Assembly (NCBI RefSeq): GCF_026241205.1 | Contig: NZ_JAPFQM010000001.1 | Span: 1,178,001-1,242,000, forward strand | Source: Thermomicrobium sp. 4228-Ro | Lineage (GTDB): Bacteria > Chloroflexota > Chloroflexia > Thermomicrobiales > Thermomicrobiaceae | DNA length: 64,000 nucleotides | Direction of reading: 5' to 3' | Shown here: positions 1-8,601 of the stretch, piece after piece | Layout: each line of letters begins with the position of its first letter | Numbering within the stretch: the stretch's first letter is position 1 | The notes under the pieces: generated by a model | The model's input: only the letters and a program-made list of their open reading frames with translations | The model's database searches: none | Told to the model about the DNA's origin: nothing | Position numbers and translations under genes: made by a program

Positions 1-885
1 ACCATCAGCGATCGCCTCGACACCGGTCAACGCGGTGCTACCGGAAGCGAAAGCGCGCAGGATGAGGAATAGGGTGAGCGGACTCGTCGGCGGTGGTGCC
101 TGGTAGCGGACGGGATGCGGATGTGGCCCGATGCCAGCGAGTGAGGCGAGGCCGAGCAGGATCAAGGCACCGACGCTCGCGATGAAGGCATAGGTGGGAA
201 GCATGAAGATGGTAGCGCTCTCCCGCACACCGCGCAGGTTCGCGATCGTCAGCAGGACGATCGCTGCGACAGCGAGTTCGACTCGAAATGGATAGAGTGC
301 GGGAAACGCCGAGGTGATCGCTGCGACACCTGCCGAGATGCTCACCGCGACGGTGAGGACATAGTCGCTCAGCAGTGCCGCGGCGGCGACCAGTGCTGGG
401 CCGACACCCAGATTGTCTTTCGTCACGATGTACGTGCCGCCACCGTGCGGATAGGCCCGGATCGTCTGGCGGTAAGAGAACAGGACAATCGCGAGCAGGA
501 GGACGATGGCCAGGCCGATCGGCAGCACGAACGCATAGGCTGCGCTGCCGGCCAGGATGAGTACACGCAAGATTTCCTCGGTGGCATACGCGGTCGACGA
601 CAGCGCGTCCGAGGAGAAGACCGCGAGTGCCTGTGCCTTGCCGATTCGCTGGTGTGGTGCCTCGGCCGTGCGGAGCGGCCGTCCGATCAGTGTCCGCCGG
701 AGGCGGTACCATGCCTTGCCAAGTGGGCTCGCTGGCTCGGTCAGTTCGGCGACGAAACGGCCAGGGGCGATCTCCCGAATCGGAAGGTCGCTGGAAGCGA
801 CGCGGCGAATATACCGGTCTCCCGGGTGCGTGCCCGGGACACTCGTTCCGTTGCGGACTGACGAGCTCGACTCGCTCGTCTCCAT
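1..885 (-). CDS. APC-family amino acid permease (3' end beyond window)
   Basis: Integral-membrane permease of the amino acid-polyamine-organocation family, probably taking up an amino acid by proton symport; the substrate cannot be read from sequence. About 295 residues are visible and the carboxy end runs off the left edge. A hydrophilic amino end of about 85 residues is followed by the family signature SSDALSSTAYATEEIL (residues 91-106), then a run of hydrophobic helices, and near the edge FASGSTALTGVEAIADG, typical of the long APC permeases of Actinobacteria and Chloroflexota. The ATG at 885 follows GGTGGGAG closely. The gene is divergent from the CtaG-like gene at 1028. Family call is firm, substrate unknown. 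Confidence 0.88.
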   Translation of the reverse strand, partial: METSESSSSVRNGTSVPGTHPGDRYIRRVASSDLPIREIAPGRFVAELTEPASPLGKAWYRLRRTLIGRPLRTAEAPHQRIGKAQALAVFSSDALSSTAYATEEILRVLILAGSAAYAFVLPIGLAIVLLLAIVLFSYRQTIRAYPHGGGTYIVTKDNLGVGPALVAAAALLSDYVLTVAVSISAGVAAITSAFPALYPFRVELAVAAIVLLTIANLRGVRESATIFMLPTYAFIASVGALILLGLASLAGIGPHPHPVRYQAPPPTSPLTLFLILRAFASGSTALTGVEAIADG

Positions 886-1027
886 CTCCCACCTCGGCGA
901 GCGGCGACAGTTGCCCCGCTCGCTACCGGCGCTCGAGTATACGCCCGCAGTGGATCGGCGGGGGAGGGCATGCTCAGAGTGATACGCTTGACGAGGAAAC
1001 GAGTGCGGTTCTGCGCGAGGTAGCCCG

Positions 1028-1891
1028 ATGTTTCTACCGGTTCTCCACGTTTGTCCGACCTGCCCGAGCGTGCTCGGGATCACGCTCTACCCGCCGGCGC
1101 TCCTGCTGGTCTTCGTCCCGGTACTCGCCTATACGCTCGCGCTGTGGCGCTTGCGGCAACTCGGCCGCATGGTTCCGTCGAGCTGGCCAGCCCTCTTTTA
1201 CGCGGGCATGCTGAGCGCGCTCGTCGCGCTGGCGGGGCCGCTGGACACCTGGAACGACGAACTCTTGACGATGCACATGGCGCAGCACCTGGTGCTCATC
1301 CAGATCACCGCCCCACTCATCCTGCTCGGCCGTCCGGTTCAGGTGATGCTGCGCGCGTTGCCGCCCCAGCGGGCAGGCGTGTTGACGCGCCTGTTGCTCC
1401 GTCCCGTCTGGATGCGCCGGCTGCTGACCGTGCTCACTGCCCCGCTGGTCGCCACTGCGCTGGCGAATCTCGCGCTCGTCGTGTGGCATTTTCCTGCGCT
1501 CTACGAGCAAGCTGTCCTGCGCCAGCCGGTGCACGACCTCCAGCACCTCAGCTTCTTTGGAACGGCGCTCCTGTTCTGGTGGCCGATCATCGATCCGGTC
1601 CCACGGCACCACCGCGTGAGCGGACTGTGGGCGAGCCTCATGGTCTTCATCACTGCCGTCGTGAGCACGATCATCGGTGCGATCCTCACCTTGGCGGACG
1701 AGGTGCTCTACGAGCCGTACCGCTCTGTGGCGATGCCATGGGGGTTCACTCCGCTCGTCGACCAGCAACTCGCTGGTCTCCTCATGTGGATCGGTGGCGG
1801 TACGCTCTATCTCATCATCATTCTGGCGCTGCTCGCCCGCTGGTTGCTCCGCGAAGAAGGGCAGCGCGTGGCTCGCGAGTCGACGGCGTGA
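1028..1891 (+). CDS. ctaG: CtaG-like cytochrome c oxidase assembly protein
   Basis: Membrane protein of the caa3-type CtaG family (Cox assembly, distinct from the copper chaperone CtaG/Cox11). It is expected to help mature haem-copper oxidases in the cytoplasmic membrane. The 287 residues hold about seven hydrophobic helices. The family hallmarks are HMAQHLVLIQITAPLILLGR (about residues 81-100), the WHFPALYE stretch near 150 and HDLQHLSFF near 170, which supply conserved histidines. GAGG seven bases upstream of the ATG supports the start. It is convergent with the flavoprotein gene, with only five bases between the two stop codons. No oxidase subunits are in the window, so the partner enzyme is not known. 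Confidence 0.87.
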   Translation: MFLPVLHVCPTCPSVLGITLYPPALLLVFVPVLAYTLALWRLRQLGRMVPSSWPALFYAGMLSALVALAGPLDTWNDELLTMHMAQHLVLIQITAPLILLGRPVQVMLRALPPQRAGVLTRLLLRPVWMRRLLTVLTAPLVATALANLALVVWHFPALYEQAVLRQPVHDLQHLSFFGTALLFWWPIIDPVPRHHRVSGLWASLMVFITAVVSTIIGAILTLADEVLYEPYRSVAMPWGFTPLVDQQLAGLLMWIGGGTLYLIIILALLARWLLREEGQRVARESTA

Positions 1892-1896
1892 GCTGC

Positions 1897-3390
1897 TCAG
1901 CAACACGTCGATGTTCCGACGGTCGAACGCGCCGTGTTCCCAGCGCAGCAAGGCTCTTCACTGCTCGACTGGTCGGTGCAGTCGGTCGGGCTCGGCACCG
2001 TGCCACGGCGGGGCCAGGGGCAGGTCGGAAATTGCTCCTCTCGGTTCGACGGCGCAGTGCAGCAGAGCGAATCGGTGCGGAGCTGCAGCGGTACCTGCAC
2101 CGTTCTGGCCACGCACTCTGGTTCGGTCGGCTCACTGCAGCAGGCCACACCCGCTTCTCCCGAGCACACGCCTGTCGCTGGAAGCTCGAGTTCGACACGA
2201 CGGGCTGCCTCCCAGTCTCCCGCCAGAGCCGCGACGATCGAGCGCACTTGCTCGTAGCCGGTCCGCAGCAGAAACGTCGGGGCTCGCCCGTAGCTCTTGA
2301 GCCCGACGATGAAAAAGTCCGGTTCCTGCGGATGGGCGAGTTCCGCGAAGCCGTGCGGTGGCACCGTACCGCAGCTGTGGGAGCGTGGATCGATGTGCGG
2401 GGCAAGCGCGACCGGCGCCTCGACGATCGGATCGAGAGCCAGTCGCAACTCGCGGAGCGGCGCGAGATCGGGACGATAACCGGTCGCACACACGATGCGG
2501 TCGACCGGCGGAAGGGCGCGCTCGCCGCTGTACACCGTGATGCCGGCCCCGTCCGCCTCGACACGATCGACCAGGACACCGGTATGCAGCGTGATGGTAC
2601 CGCTGGCCAGGAGTTCAGCCACTCGCTGGCCGAGACGCCCTCGTTCCGGAAGTTCGTCGCTGGGACTTCCCAGACGGCCGGTAAGCGAGCGGCGGCGGAT
2701 CGCCCAGTGGACTTCGGTGCCTGGTACTTGCTCAGCAAGCGCAACGAGGTCGAGCAGGACACCGAAAGCGGAGTGTCCCGCACCGACGATGAGTGTCCGC
2801 ATTCCGGCATAGTGCTCACGCTCGCTGCCCAGAACATCCGGCATCCCGTAGGCGATCCGCTCGGCGAGGTATGTCTCGCCGAGCGCCGGAAGACCGGATG
2901 CTCCGAGCGGGTTCGGCACAGCACCAGAGGCATCCAACACGGCGCGAGCGAGGAACTCCTGCTCGCCGACCGACGTGGAGACGCGGACGAGGAACGGCCG
3001 ACCAGCGCGATCGCGGCTGGAAAGCTTGTCACGGCCCTGGCGGGCGACAGCCGTGACCCGGTGGCCGAGGCGCAGGTACGGTGCGATCGACGGGTGCGTC
3101 GCCAGCGGCTCGACCCAGCTGGCCAGGAGCTCGGCACCGGTGGGGTACTGCTCCGGATCGGGCGCGACCCAGCCCTGCTCAGCCAAAAGCTCGGCGGCGC
3201 TGGGATCGACGTTGTAGCGCCAGGGGGAGAACATCCGTACGTGGCGCCAGCGACGCATCGATGCTCCGGCAGCGTCTCCGCTCTCGAAGACGAGGAAGGG
3301 TAACCCTCGAGCTGCGAGATGGGCCGCGGCGACGAGACCGATCGGCCCCGCTCCGATGACCACCACGGGAAGCTCGTCGCGATGAGGCAT
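1897..3390 (-). CDS. FAD-dependent oxidoreductase with cysteine-rich tail, ArsR-linked
   Basis: Flavoprotein of about 497 residues in the two-dinucleotide-binding-domain class. The FAD site is VVVIGAGPIGLVAAAHLAAR (residues 7-26), a second Rossmann motif is LIVGAGHSAFG near residue 215, and CATGYRPD is the usual ATG motif near 310. Relatives are often annotated as monooxygenases or K+-transport flavoproteins and commonly sit beside arsR genes. The last 95 residues are unusual: 12 cysteines, including four CC pairs, with CC as the final residues. This suggests metal or metalloid binding or thiol relay. GGAAAGGAG precedes the ATG at 3390. It lies downstream of arsR on the same strand, with a second copy of the arsR operator in the 159-base gap, so metalloid control is likely. 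The reaction is unknown. Confidence 0.8.
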   Translation of the reverse strand: MPHRDELPVVVIGAGPIGLVAAAHLAARGLPFLVFESGDAAGASMRRWRHVRMFSPWRYNVDPSAAELLAEQGWVAPDPEQYPTGAELLASWVEPLATHPSIAPYLRLGHRVTAVARQGRDKLSSRDRAGRPFLVRVSTSVGEQEFLARAVLDASGAVPNPLGASGLPALGETYLAERIAYGMPDVLGSEREHYAGMRTLIVGAGHSAFGVLLDLVALAEQVPGTEVHWAIRRRSLTGRLGSPSDELPERGRLGQRVAELLASGTITLHTGVLVDRVEADGAGITVYSGERALPPVDRIVCATGYRPDLAPLRELRLALDPIVEAPVALAPHIDPRSHSCGTVPPHGFAELAHPQEPDFFIVGLKSYGRAPTFLLRTGYEQVRSIVAALAGDWEAARRVELELPATGVCSGEAGVACCSEPTEPECVARTVQVPLQLRTDSLCCTAPSNREEQFPTCPWPRRGTVPSPTDCTDQSSSEEPCCAGNTARSTVGTSTCC

Positions 3391-3491
3391 CACGAGTCTC
3401 CTTTCCTTCTCACGATTCGTTCGCCCAGACTCCTCTCGCGCAGCAGCTCGGCGCGCTCTCGGGTGTCCTGGTCGTTCAGATTGATCCATTA

Positions 3492-3507
3492 ATTGATGTC
3501 TATCGAT
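3492..3507. promoter_or_regulatory. Second ArsR-type operator copy
   Basis: A 16-base imperfect dyad (ATTGATGTCTATCGAT) lies between arsR and the flavoprotein gene. Read on the minus strand it is ATCGATAG-ACA-TCAAT and matches 13 of 16 positions of the site inside the arsR promoter (3923-3938), there in the opposite orientation. It probably lets the same repressor act on the flavoprotein gene. No convincing -10/-35 pair was seen around it. Confidence 0.55.
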
Positions 3508-3549
3508 GTAAGCGCGATGATTCTCCCGCCCTCCGTCTCGGGACGCTCT

Positions 3550-3891
3550 TCACGGCACGGTGACCGGATCGGCCAGCAGGTGACTGAGCTGACGGAGCAC
3601 GTTCTGAGCCAGCGGTGTCGCTGCGTAGTAGGCCCAGGTTCCGCGTCGTTCGACAGTGACGAGGCCTGCCTCGCGGAGGACCCGAAGGTGATGGGAGACC
3701 GTCGGCTGTCCGACCGGGACGTGCTCGACGAGGTGGCAGACACAGAGCGGTTCCTCGTACCGGGTCAGCAGGGCGAGGAGCGTGAGGCGTGTCTCGTCGG
3801 CCAGTGCCCGGGCGAGCGAGGCGATACGGCTGATCGGCATGGTCGCCACCGTTGCATCGGGAGACTCCATCGGGCAGCACCGACCGTCCAT
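3550..3891 (-). CDS. arsR: ArsR/SmtB-family metalloid-responsive repressor
   Basis: Small winged-helix repressor of 113 residues that releases DNA when it binds arsenite or another thiophilic metal. The recognition region is QPTVSHHLRVLREAGLV (about residues 68-84), followed by the wing RRGTWAYYA. The stretch EPLCVCHLVEH (about 47-57) carries the CxC motif typical of the As(III)/Sb(III)-sensing alpha-3N type, and the amino end adds a CC pair. GGAGGTGAGCG stands directly before the ATG at 3891; later methionines at residues 8 and 18 are possible starts. A TTGACA/TACACT promoter with an overlapping dyad lies just upstream, as expected for autoregulation. No arsenite pump or arsenate reductase is in the window. 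Confidence 0.88.
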   Translation of the reverse strand: MDGRCCPMESPDATVATMPISRIASLARALADETRLTLLALLTRYEEPLCVCHLVEHVPVGQPTVSHHLRVLREAGLVTVERRGTWAYYAATPLAQNVLRQLSHLLADPVTVP

Positions 3892-3908
3892 CGCTCACCT
3901 CCGGAGTC

Positions 3909-3938
3909 AGTGTACGGGGTGTATCGATAGTTGTCAAT
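3909..3938 (-). promoter_or_regulatory. arsR promoter with overlapping operator dyad
   Basis: On the minus strand a -35 box TTGACA (3932-3937) and a -10 box TACACT (3909-3914) are separated by exactly 17 bases. The 16-base dyad at 3923-3938 (ATCGATAGTTGTCAAT on the plus strand) covers the -35 box and half of the spacer, so bound repressor would block polymerase. A related dyad recurs at 3492-3507. Confidence 0.72.
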
Positions 3939-4294
3939 GCCTGCAAAATGTATACAAGCGAGGCAACCGCAGCATCGCACTACCATGCGGTCGGTCGTGC
4001 GGCAGGACGCGCGCACCGCGGAGGGCAGTTCCCTGGACGGCAGGGGGATCGTGACAGGCCCGTTCACAGCACGGGGTCGTACTGGCGAGTCCTCGCTGGC
4101 CGGAGTGGTGTTGCGTGTCCCATTCAGCGTTCGCCTCTCCGTGGCTCGGGAAGACGGGGTCGATACCTGCGCATCGACTCAAGTCTTTGCGTCGCTGCAG
4201 TTGTCTATAGTGTGCGACTTGCCAGCCTGACTCGATCCCGCTACTGTGCCGAAGCAGAGTAGCTCTCCGGTCGTACTCGCGGAAAGGACGCACG
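3939..4294. other. Intergenic region between arsR and amidohydrolase
   Basis: About 355 bases upstream of the two divergent genes without a supportable gene. A TATAGT hexamer at 4206-4211 could be a -10 box for the amidohydrolase, but no good -35 box stands 16-18 bases before it. No RNA gene, repeat or mobile-element end was recognised. Confidence 0.5.
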
Positions 4295-5890
4295 ATGGAC
4301 GCCTATCTCGTCACGAACGGAACGATCCTGACGATGGATCCCGCGCAGCCGACCGTCGAAGCGTTCGGCGTGATCGGCGAGCGGATCGTCGCGACCGGCT
4401 CCATCGCCGACGTGGAGGCAGCGCTGCCGCGCGGCTACCGGCGACTCGACCTCGCCGGCGCGACCTGCTTGCCCGGGTTCAACGAGGCGCACAACCACAT
4501 GATCAACTTCGGCTTCGTGCTCGGCCAGGTCAACTGTCGGTACCCAGCGGTGCGGTCGATCGAGGAGATCGTCCAGCGCTTTGCCGAGCGAGCGAGCCGA
4601 ACAGCGCCCGGAACCTGGATCCGGGGGCGTGGCTACGACGACAACGTCCTCGCCGAGCACCGCCATCCCACGCGCTCCGACCTCGACCGGGCCAGTACCG
4701 TGCATCCGCTCGTGCTCACGCACAGCTCGGGCCACATGCTGGTCGCCAACTCGCTCGCGCTCCAGCTCGCCGGTGTGACGCGGGAGACCCCCGATCCTCC
4801 TGGGGGCCATATCGTCCGCGACGAGCACGGCGAGCCGACCGGGCTCCTGCAGGAGAACGCGATGGAGCTCGTCGAACGGGTCATCCCTGCTCCGACGCTC
4901 GACGACATGGTGGAGGCGCTGCGCCGCTGCAACGATGCGTATGTCGCGGCCGGGATCACCTCGAGCCAGGATGCTGGTTCCGACCACCCGCTCCAGGTCG
5001 AGGCCTACCAGCGAGCGGTCGAACGTGGTGTACTCAAGCTCCGTACCTCGATGATGATCCGGCACCAGCTGCTCCCGCATCTGCTCGGACTCGGGGTCAA
5101 GCAAGGCTTCGGGGACGATCACCTGCGCATCGGCCCGGTGAAGCTCTTCGCTGACGGAAGTCTCATCGGCCGTACGGCTGCCGTGAGTCGTTCCTTCCTG
5201 AACGATCCCCGCCCGGACAACTACGGCATCACGATCTGGACGCAAGAGGAGCTGGACGAACTCGTCTGGCAGGCGCACTCGGCAGGTTTTCAGGTCGCGA
5301 CCCATGCGATCGGCGACCGGGCGATCGAGATGGTGCTCGATGCCTACGAGCGTGCGCTCGCGCGGCTGCCACGGCCAGATCACCGGCACCGGATCGAGCA
5401 CTGCGGGGTGCTGCGTCCCGACCTCATCGACCGGATCGCCCGGCTCGGCGTGCTGGTCGTGAGCCAGCCGATCTTCATCGCCGAGTACGGCGATGGCTTC
5501 ATCCGGCATCTGGGACTCGAGAGGATTCAACTGACCTATCCGTTGCGGAGCCTGCTCGAGGCGGGTATCCGGCTCGTCTTCTCGACCGACTGCCCTGTGT
5601 CCGCCTACCAGCCACTCCGCTGTATCCAGGCTGCTGTGCTCGAGCGGACAGCGAGTGGGCGCTCCTATGCCCTGGAAGAAGCGATCACCGTAGAGGAAGC
5701 GTTACCGCTCTACACGGTCAACGGCGCGTATGCGACCTTCGAGGAGCAGCGCAAGGGGATGATCCGGCCCGGTATGCTGGCCGACTTCGTCGTCCTCGAG
5801 CGCGACCCGCGCACGGTCGACCCGGAGGAACTGGCTGAGCTGCGCGTGCTCCGTACGGTCATCGGTGGCGCGACCGTCTACGAGGCGTGA
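4295..5890 (+). CDS. YtcJ-like metal-dependent amidohydrolase
   Basis: Cytoplasmic amidohydrolase of 531 residues, the normal length for the YtcJ / exoenzyme-regulatory branch of the amidohydrolase superfamily (amidohydro_3). It begins with the small beta-sandwich half (LVTNGTILTMDP), then the metal motif LPGFNEAHNHM near residue 63. Later come ATHAIGDRAIE near 345, RIEHCGVLRPD near 370 with its histidine, and FSTDCPVS near 430 with the metal-binding aspartate. The carboxy end returns to the sandwich domain (MIRPGMLADFVVLERDPR). GGAAAGGA precedes the ATG. It stands alone and is convergent with the M28 peptidase. Substrates in this group are poorly known, so none is assigned. Confidence 0.87.
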   Translation: MDAYLVTNGTILTMDPAQPTVEAFGVIGERIVATGSIADVEAALPRGYRRLDLAGATCLPGFNEAHNHMINFGFVLGQVNCRYPAVRSIEEIVQRFAERASRTAPGTWIRGRGYDDNVLAEHRHPTRSDLDRASTVHPLVLTHSSGHMLVANSLALQLAGVTRETPDPPGGHIVRDEHGEPTGLLQENAMELVERVIPAPTLDDMVEALRRCNDAYVAAGITSSQDAGSDHPLQVEAYQRAVERGVLKLRTSMMIRHQLLPHLLGLGVKQGFGDDHLRIGPVKLFADGSLIGRTAAVSRSFLNDPRPDNYGITIWTQEELDELVWQAHSAGFQVATHAIGDRAIEMVLDAYERALARLPRPDHRHRIEHCGVLRPDLIDRIARLGVLVVSQPIFIAEYGDGFIRHLGLERIQLTYPLRSLLEAGIRLVFSTDCPVSAYQPLRCIQAAVLERTASGRSYALEEAITVEEALPLYTVNGAYATFEEQRKGMIRPGMLADFVVLERDPRTVDPEELAELRVLRTVIGGATVYEA

Positions 5891-5937
5891 CCGGGAAGAG
5901 CGCGTCGCTCGGGGGCTCGCTCGCCCGACAGTCAGGT

Positions 5938-5980
5938 AGCGGGTGCTGGGAGCGATCTGGCTGCATTCCCAGCACCCGCT
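5938..5980. terminator. Bidirectional hairpin between convergent genes
   Basis: A perfect 14-base inverted repeat (AGCGGGTGCTGGGA at 5938-5951 and its complement at 5967-5980) encloses a 15-base loop between the convergent stop codons of the amidohydrolase and the M28 peptidase. Stem strength and position fit a shared terminator, although neither side has a clear T tract. Confidence 0.7.
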
Positions 5981-5987
5981 GCGCGTG

Positions 5988-7394
5988 CTAGATCACCGGA
6001 CCTTCCGTCGCCCGCACCCGCTCGAGAAGGCCAGCGTCGGCCAGTTGCTGACGCACTTCTTCCGGCGTCCGCTGTCGCCCAGGGAAGTTCTCGTCCTCGC
6101 TGAGCCGGATCACGAGCCGCGCCGCCAGCGCAGCAGCCATCTGGATGCTACGCAACGTCACCTTGTCCAGCGTGTCGGCCTCGGTGTGTCCCCATCCGCG
6201 CCCGATCATCCCGGCAGTGGCATCGCGGCTGCTCAGCGTTGCGTTCGGGATCCCGCGCAAGGCGAACGGGAAGTGGTCGGAGTGCGCGTTCAGCTCGTCG
6301 CGGATCGCGAAATCGTAGGGAAGCTCGCGGGCGATTCCCTGGAAATATGCCACGAGCTCGGGGAGTCCCGAGAGGACGAGTTGCTCCTGCCCGCCCGTGC
6401 CGCGACCGGCCCCGTCCAGGTTCAGTACGAAGCGGATGCATTCTCCGCGCGCAGCTGCCTGTGTGGCATGAAAATAGGCGCCGAGCAGCCCGAGCTCCTC
6501 GGCACCGAAGCAGATGACGCGGACTGTCCGCGCGAGCTGGCCGCGGAGCTGGGCGAGCGCGCGCCCCACCTCGAGCCCGACGACGGTGCCAGCACCGTCG
6601 TCGCCGGCCCCTTGCGCGATATCGTGACTGTCGTAGTGCCCGCCGACGAGGACGATCTCGTCGGGTCGTGTGCTACCGGGAATCTCGCCGATCACGTTCG
6701 CTGACTCCGCGTCGAGCGTCCGGTTCTCGGTCGCGAGGCGCACGCGCAGCCGGCCACGCTCGGCGAGACGCCGGAGAAACTGACCAGTCTCGTAGCTCAA
6801 GCCGATACCGGGAATCGGTGCCTCGCGGTCGATGGCGCGTGTCCCGTTCAGGTTGCGGCCAGTCAGCGAGCCGGTAATGTGGAGCTGGCCCGGGTTCTGG
6901 TTGATGAAGAGGACAGCGACCGCACCGCGCTGGACGGCCCAGTTGAACTTGTCGGTCCGGTGACTCTTGCGCTCGCCGGGACGGTTGGTCTCGGCGTCGG
7001 TGAGCACGACCTTCCCGAGAATCTCGCTGGCCAAGCGCTCGAAATCAGGAAGTTCGCCCTCGCCGACGTCGATCACGTCAGCTTCGATCTGTGCGGTCGG
7101 GCAGTAGGGCATGGCGATGGCCGGGAGTTCCCGCTCGAGCGGCTCCACGACAGCGAGATGGCACGGCCCACGCTCCCAGGTCGCCATGGGAAACGGTTCG
7201 AGTCGGACATTCTCGAGTCCATAGGCGCGCATCCGGTCAGCGAGGAACTCGGCTGCACGCCGTTCTCGCTCCGACCCGGCGAAGCGATGGCTGAGGTCAT
7301 CGCAGAGGTAGACGAGGTTCCGCCAGGCCTCGCTGGATGTCCAGATCTCGCCGAGGACGATGCGGTCCAACTCGCGGACGTGCTCTCGGTCCAT
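5988..7394 (-). CDS. M28-family zinc aminopeptidase with PA-like insert
   Basis: Metallopeptidase of 468 residues that should remove amino-terminal residues using two zinc ions. The zinc-site motifs appear in family order: GGHYDSHD near residue 260, GAGDDGAGT soon after, the catalytic EE pair in CFGAEELGLLG near 305, LNLDGAG near 335 and the last histidine in RGWGHTEADT near 410. Residues about 100-230 form the protease-associated insert. No signal peptide is seen, so it may be cytoplasmic, which is less usual for M28 enzymes. GAGGAG precedes the ATG. It follows the PfkB kinase gene by ten bases and is probably co-transcribed. Confidence 0.88.
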   Translation of the reverse strand: MDREHVRELDRIVLGEIWTSSEAWRNLVYLCDDLSHRFAGSERERRAAEFLADRMRAYGLENVRLEPFPMATWERGPCHLAVVEPLERELPAIAMPYCPTAQIEADVIDVGEGELPDFERLASEILGKVVLTDAETNRPGERKSHRTDKFNWAVQRGAVAVLFINQNPGQLHITGSLTGRNLNGTRAIDREAPIPGIGLSYETGQFLRRLAERGRLRVRLATENRTLDAESANVIGEIPGSTRPDEIVLVGGHYDSHDIAQGAGDDGAGTVVGLEVGRALAQLRGQLARTVRVICFGAEELGLLGAYFHATQAAARGECIRFVLNLDGAGRGTGGQEQLVLSGLPELVAYFQGIARELPYDFAIRDELNAHSDHFPFALRGIPNATLSSRDATAGMIGRGWGHTEADTLDKVTLRSIQMAAALAARLVIRLSEDENFPGRQRTPEEVRQQLADAGLLERVRATEGPVI

Positions 7395-7404
7395 CCCTCG
7401 CTCC

Positions 7405-8376
7405 TCACTCGTGACGCGACACGTCGCCCGACATCGTCAACAGTCGCTGCACCTGGCGGCGGGTGGGGAGGGCCGGAATCGCCCCCCGCCGGGTGCAGAC
7501 GAGCGCACCGACGGCATTCGCGAGCCGGAGTACCTGTTCGACCGCGCGTTTCGACCAGTCGAAGCCCTGCTCGAGGAGCCCGACGAGGAGTCCGGCCACG
7601 AACCCGTCGCCAGCGCCGGTCGTATCGACGATTGGCACAGTGAAGCCGGGTACTTCTCCCTCCTCCTGCGGCGTGAGATACGCGCAACCGGCCGCACCCA
7701 GCGTCACGACGAGCAGCTGCAAGCGGTCGTGCCACAGCTGGCGTGTGGCGGCCGGGTCGCTCGACCCGGTGAGGAAAGCGAGTTCCTCGCGGCTCAGCTT
7801 GACGATCTCGGCGTGCTCGAGCCCACGGAGCATACCCGCTCGTGCCGCTTCAGGCGAGGGCCACAATGCGAGACGCAGGTTCGGGTCGTAGGAAAGCCGC
7901 GCTCCGTGCTCGCGGGCAGTCTCCATGGCTACCAGCGTCGCTGAGCGTGCTGGTTCCTCGATCAGCGAGATCGATCCGAAGTGGAAGATCCGCGTCGTAC
8001 TGGCGACTGTCCGGTCGACGTCTTCCGGACGCCAGAGCATATCGGCGCTCGGGTGCCGGTAGAAGAGGAAGTCGCGTTCACCGTCCGCACGGAGGCTCAC
8101 GAAGGCGAGCGCTGTGCGTGCGTCCGGCGAGAAACGCAACCCCCGCACATCGACGCCGGCGCGCGCGAGCGTTTCTGCCAGGTAATGGCCGAAGTCGTCG
8201 TCACCGACCTGACCGAGGAAAGCCGCTCGCCGGCCGAGCCGTGCGACACCGACGGCCACGTTGGCCGGTGCGCCACCAGCGGCCCGGCGGAACGCCGGTG
8301 CCTCGGCCAGCCGCACGCCCCGCCGGAGCGCGACGAAGTCGACGAGGAGTTCCCCACAGCTGACGACATCGAACAC
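7405..8376 (-). CDS. PfkB-family sugar kinase (fructokinase / KDG kinase type)
   Basis: Ribokinase-fold kinase of about 323 residues that phosphorylates a sugar or sugar acid with ATP. The amino signature GGAPANVAVGVARLGRRAAF lies near residues 35-54. The carboxy signature DTTGAGDGFVAGLL near 255 carries the catalytic aspartate and the anion hole. The start chosen is a GTG at 8376 with GGAG seven bases upstream; the open frame continues another 56 codons but that extension has no family similarity. Fructose and 2-keto-3-deoxygluconate are both plausible substrates. The neighbouring GH13 glucosidase and the KDG-like FAH gene at 20.1 kb fit sugar catabolism but do not settle it. Confidence 0.87.
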   Translation of the reverse strand: MFDVVSCGELLVDFVALRRGVRLAEAPAFRRAAGGAPANVAVGVARLGRRAAFLGQVGDDDFGHYLAETLARAGVDVRGLRFSPDARTALAFVSLRADGERDFLFYRHPSADMLWRPEDVDRTVASTTRIFHFGSISLIEEPARSATLVAMETAREHGARLSYDPNLRLALWPSPEAARAGMLRGLEHAEIVKLSREELAFLTGSSDPAATRQLWHDRLQLLVVTLGAAGCAYLTPQEEGEVPGFTVPIVDTTGAGDGFVAGLLVGLLEQGFDWSKRAVEQVLRLANAVGALVCTRRGAIPALPTRRQVQRLLTMSGDVSRHE

Positions 8377-8601
8377 GCCTCGGCTCCACCCTCTTCCGGC
8401 TCCAGCCGTCAGCCTGACGATGGTGCAGTGCTCGGCGTCCGGTGTCAAGACGTATCGGGGCCAGGAGCGGCTGTGCGTGCCGCGGCGTACCGCGAAGCTG
8501 CGCTGCGTCCTATAACGGGCGAGTGCCGGCCACTGGCGGCGCAACGACCTGGTCTACGACGAACGCATCTGACGCTCCGGTTGCACGGTTGTCGGTGGTG
8601 G

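Noticed and set aside
886-1027. Divergent promoters between the permease and ctaG (TATACT on minus, TTGACG on plus)
   Set aside because: Each hexamer lacks a matching partner at proper spacing.
1034-1951. 305-residue minus-strand frame antisense to ctaG
   Set aside because: Low-complexity, His/Glu/Arg-rich translation typical of a shadow frame in GC-rich DNA; ctaG on the plus strand has clear family motifs.
4241-5530. 429-residue minus-strand frame antisense to the amidohydrolase
   Set aside because: No family phrase is visible, and the plus strand holds an intact amidohydrolase.
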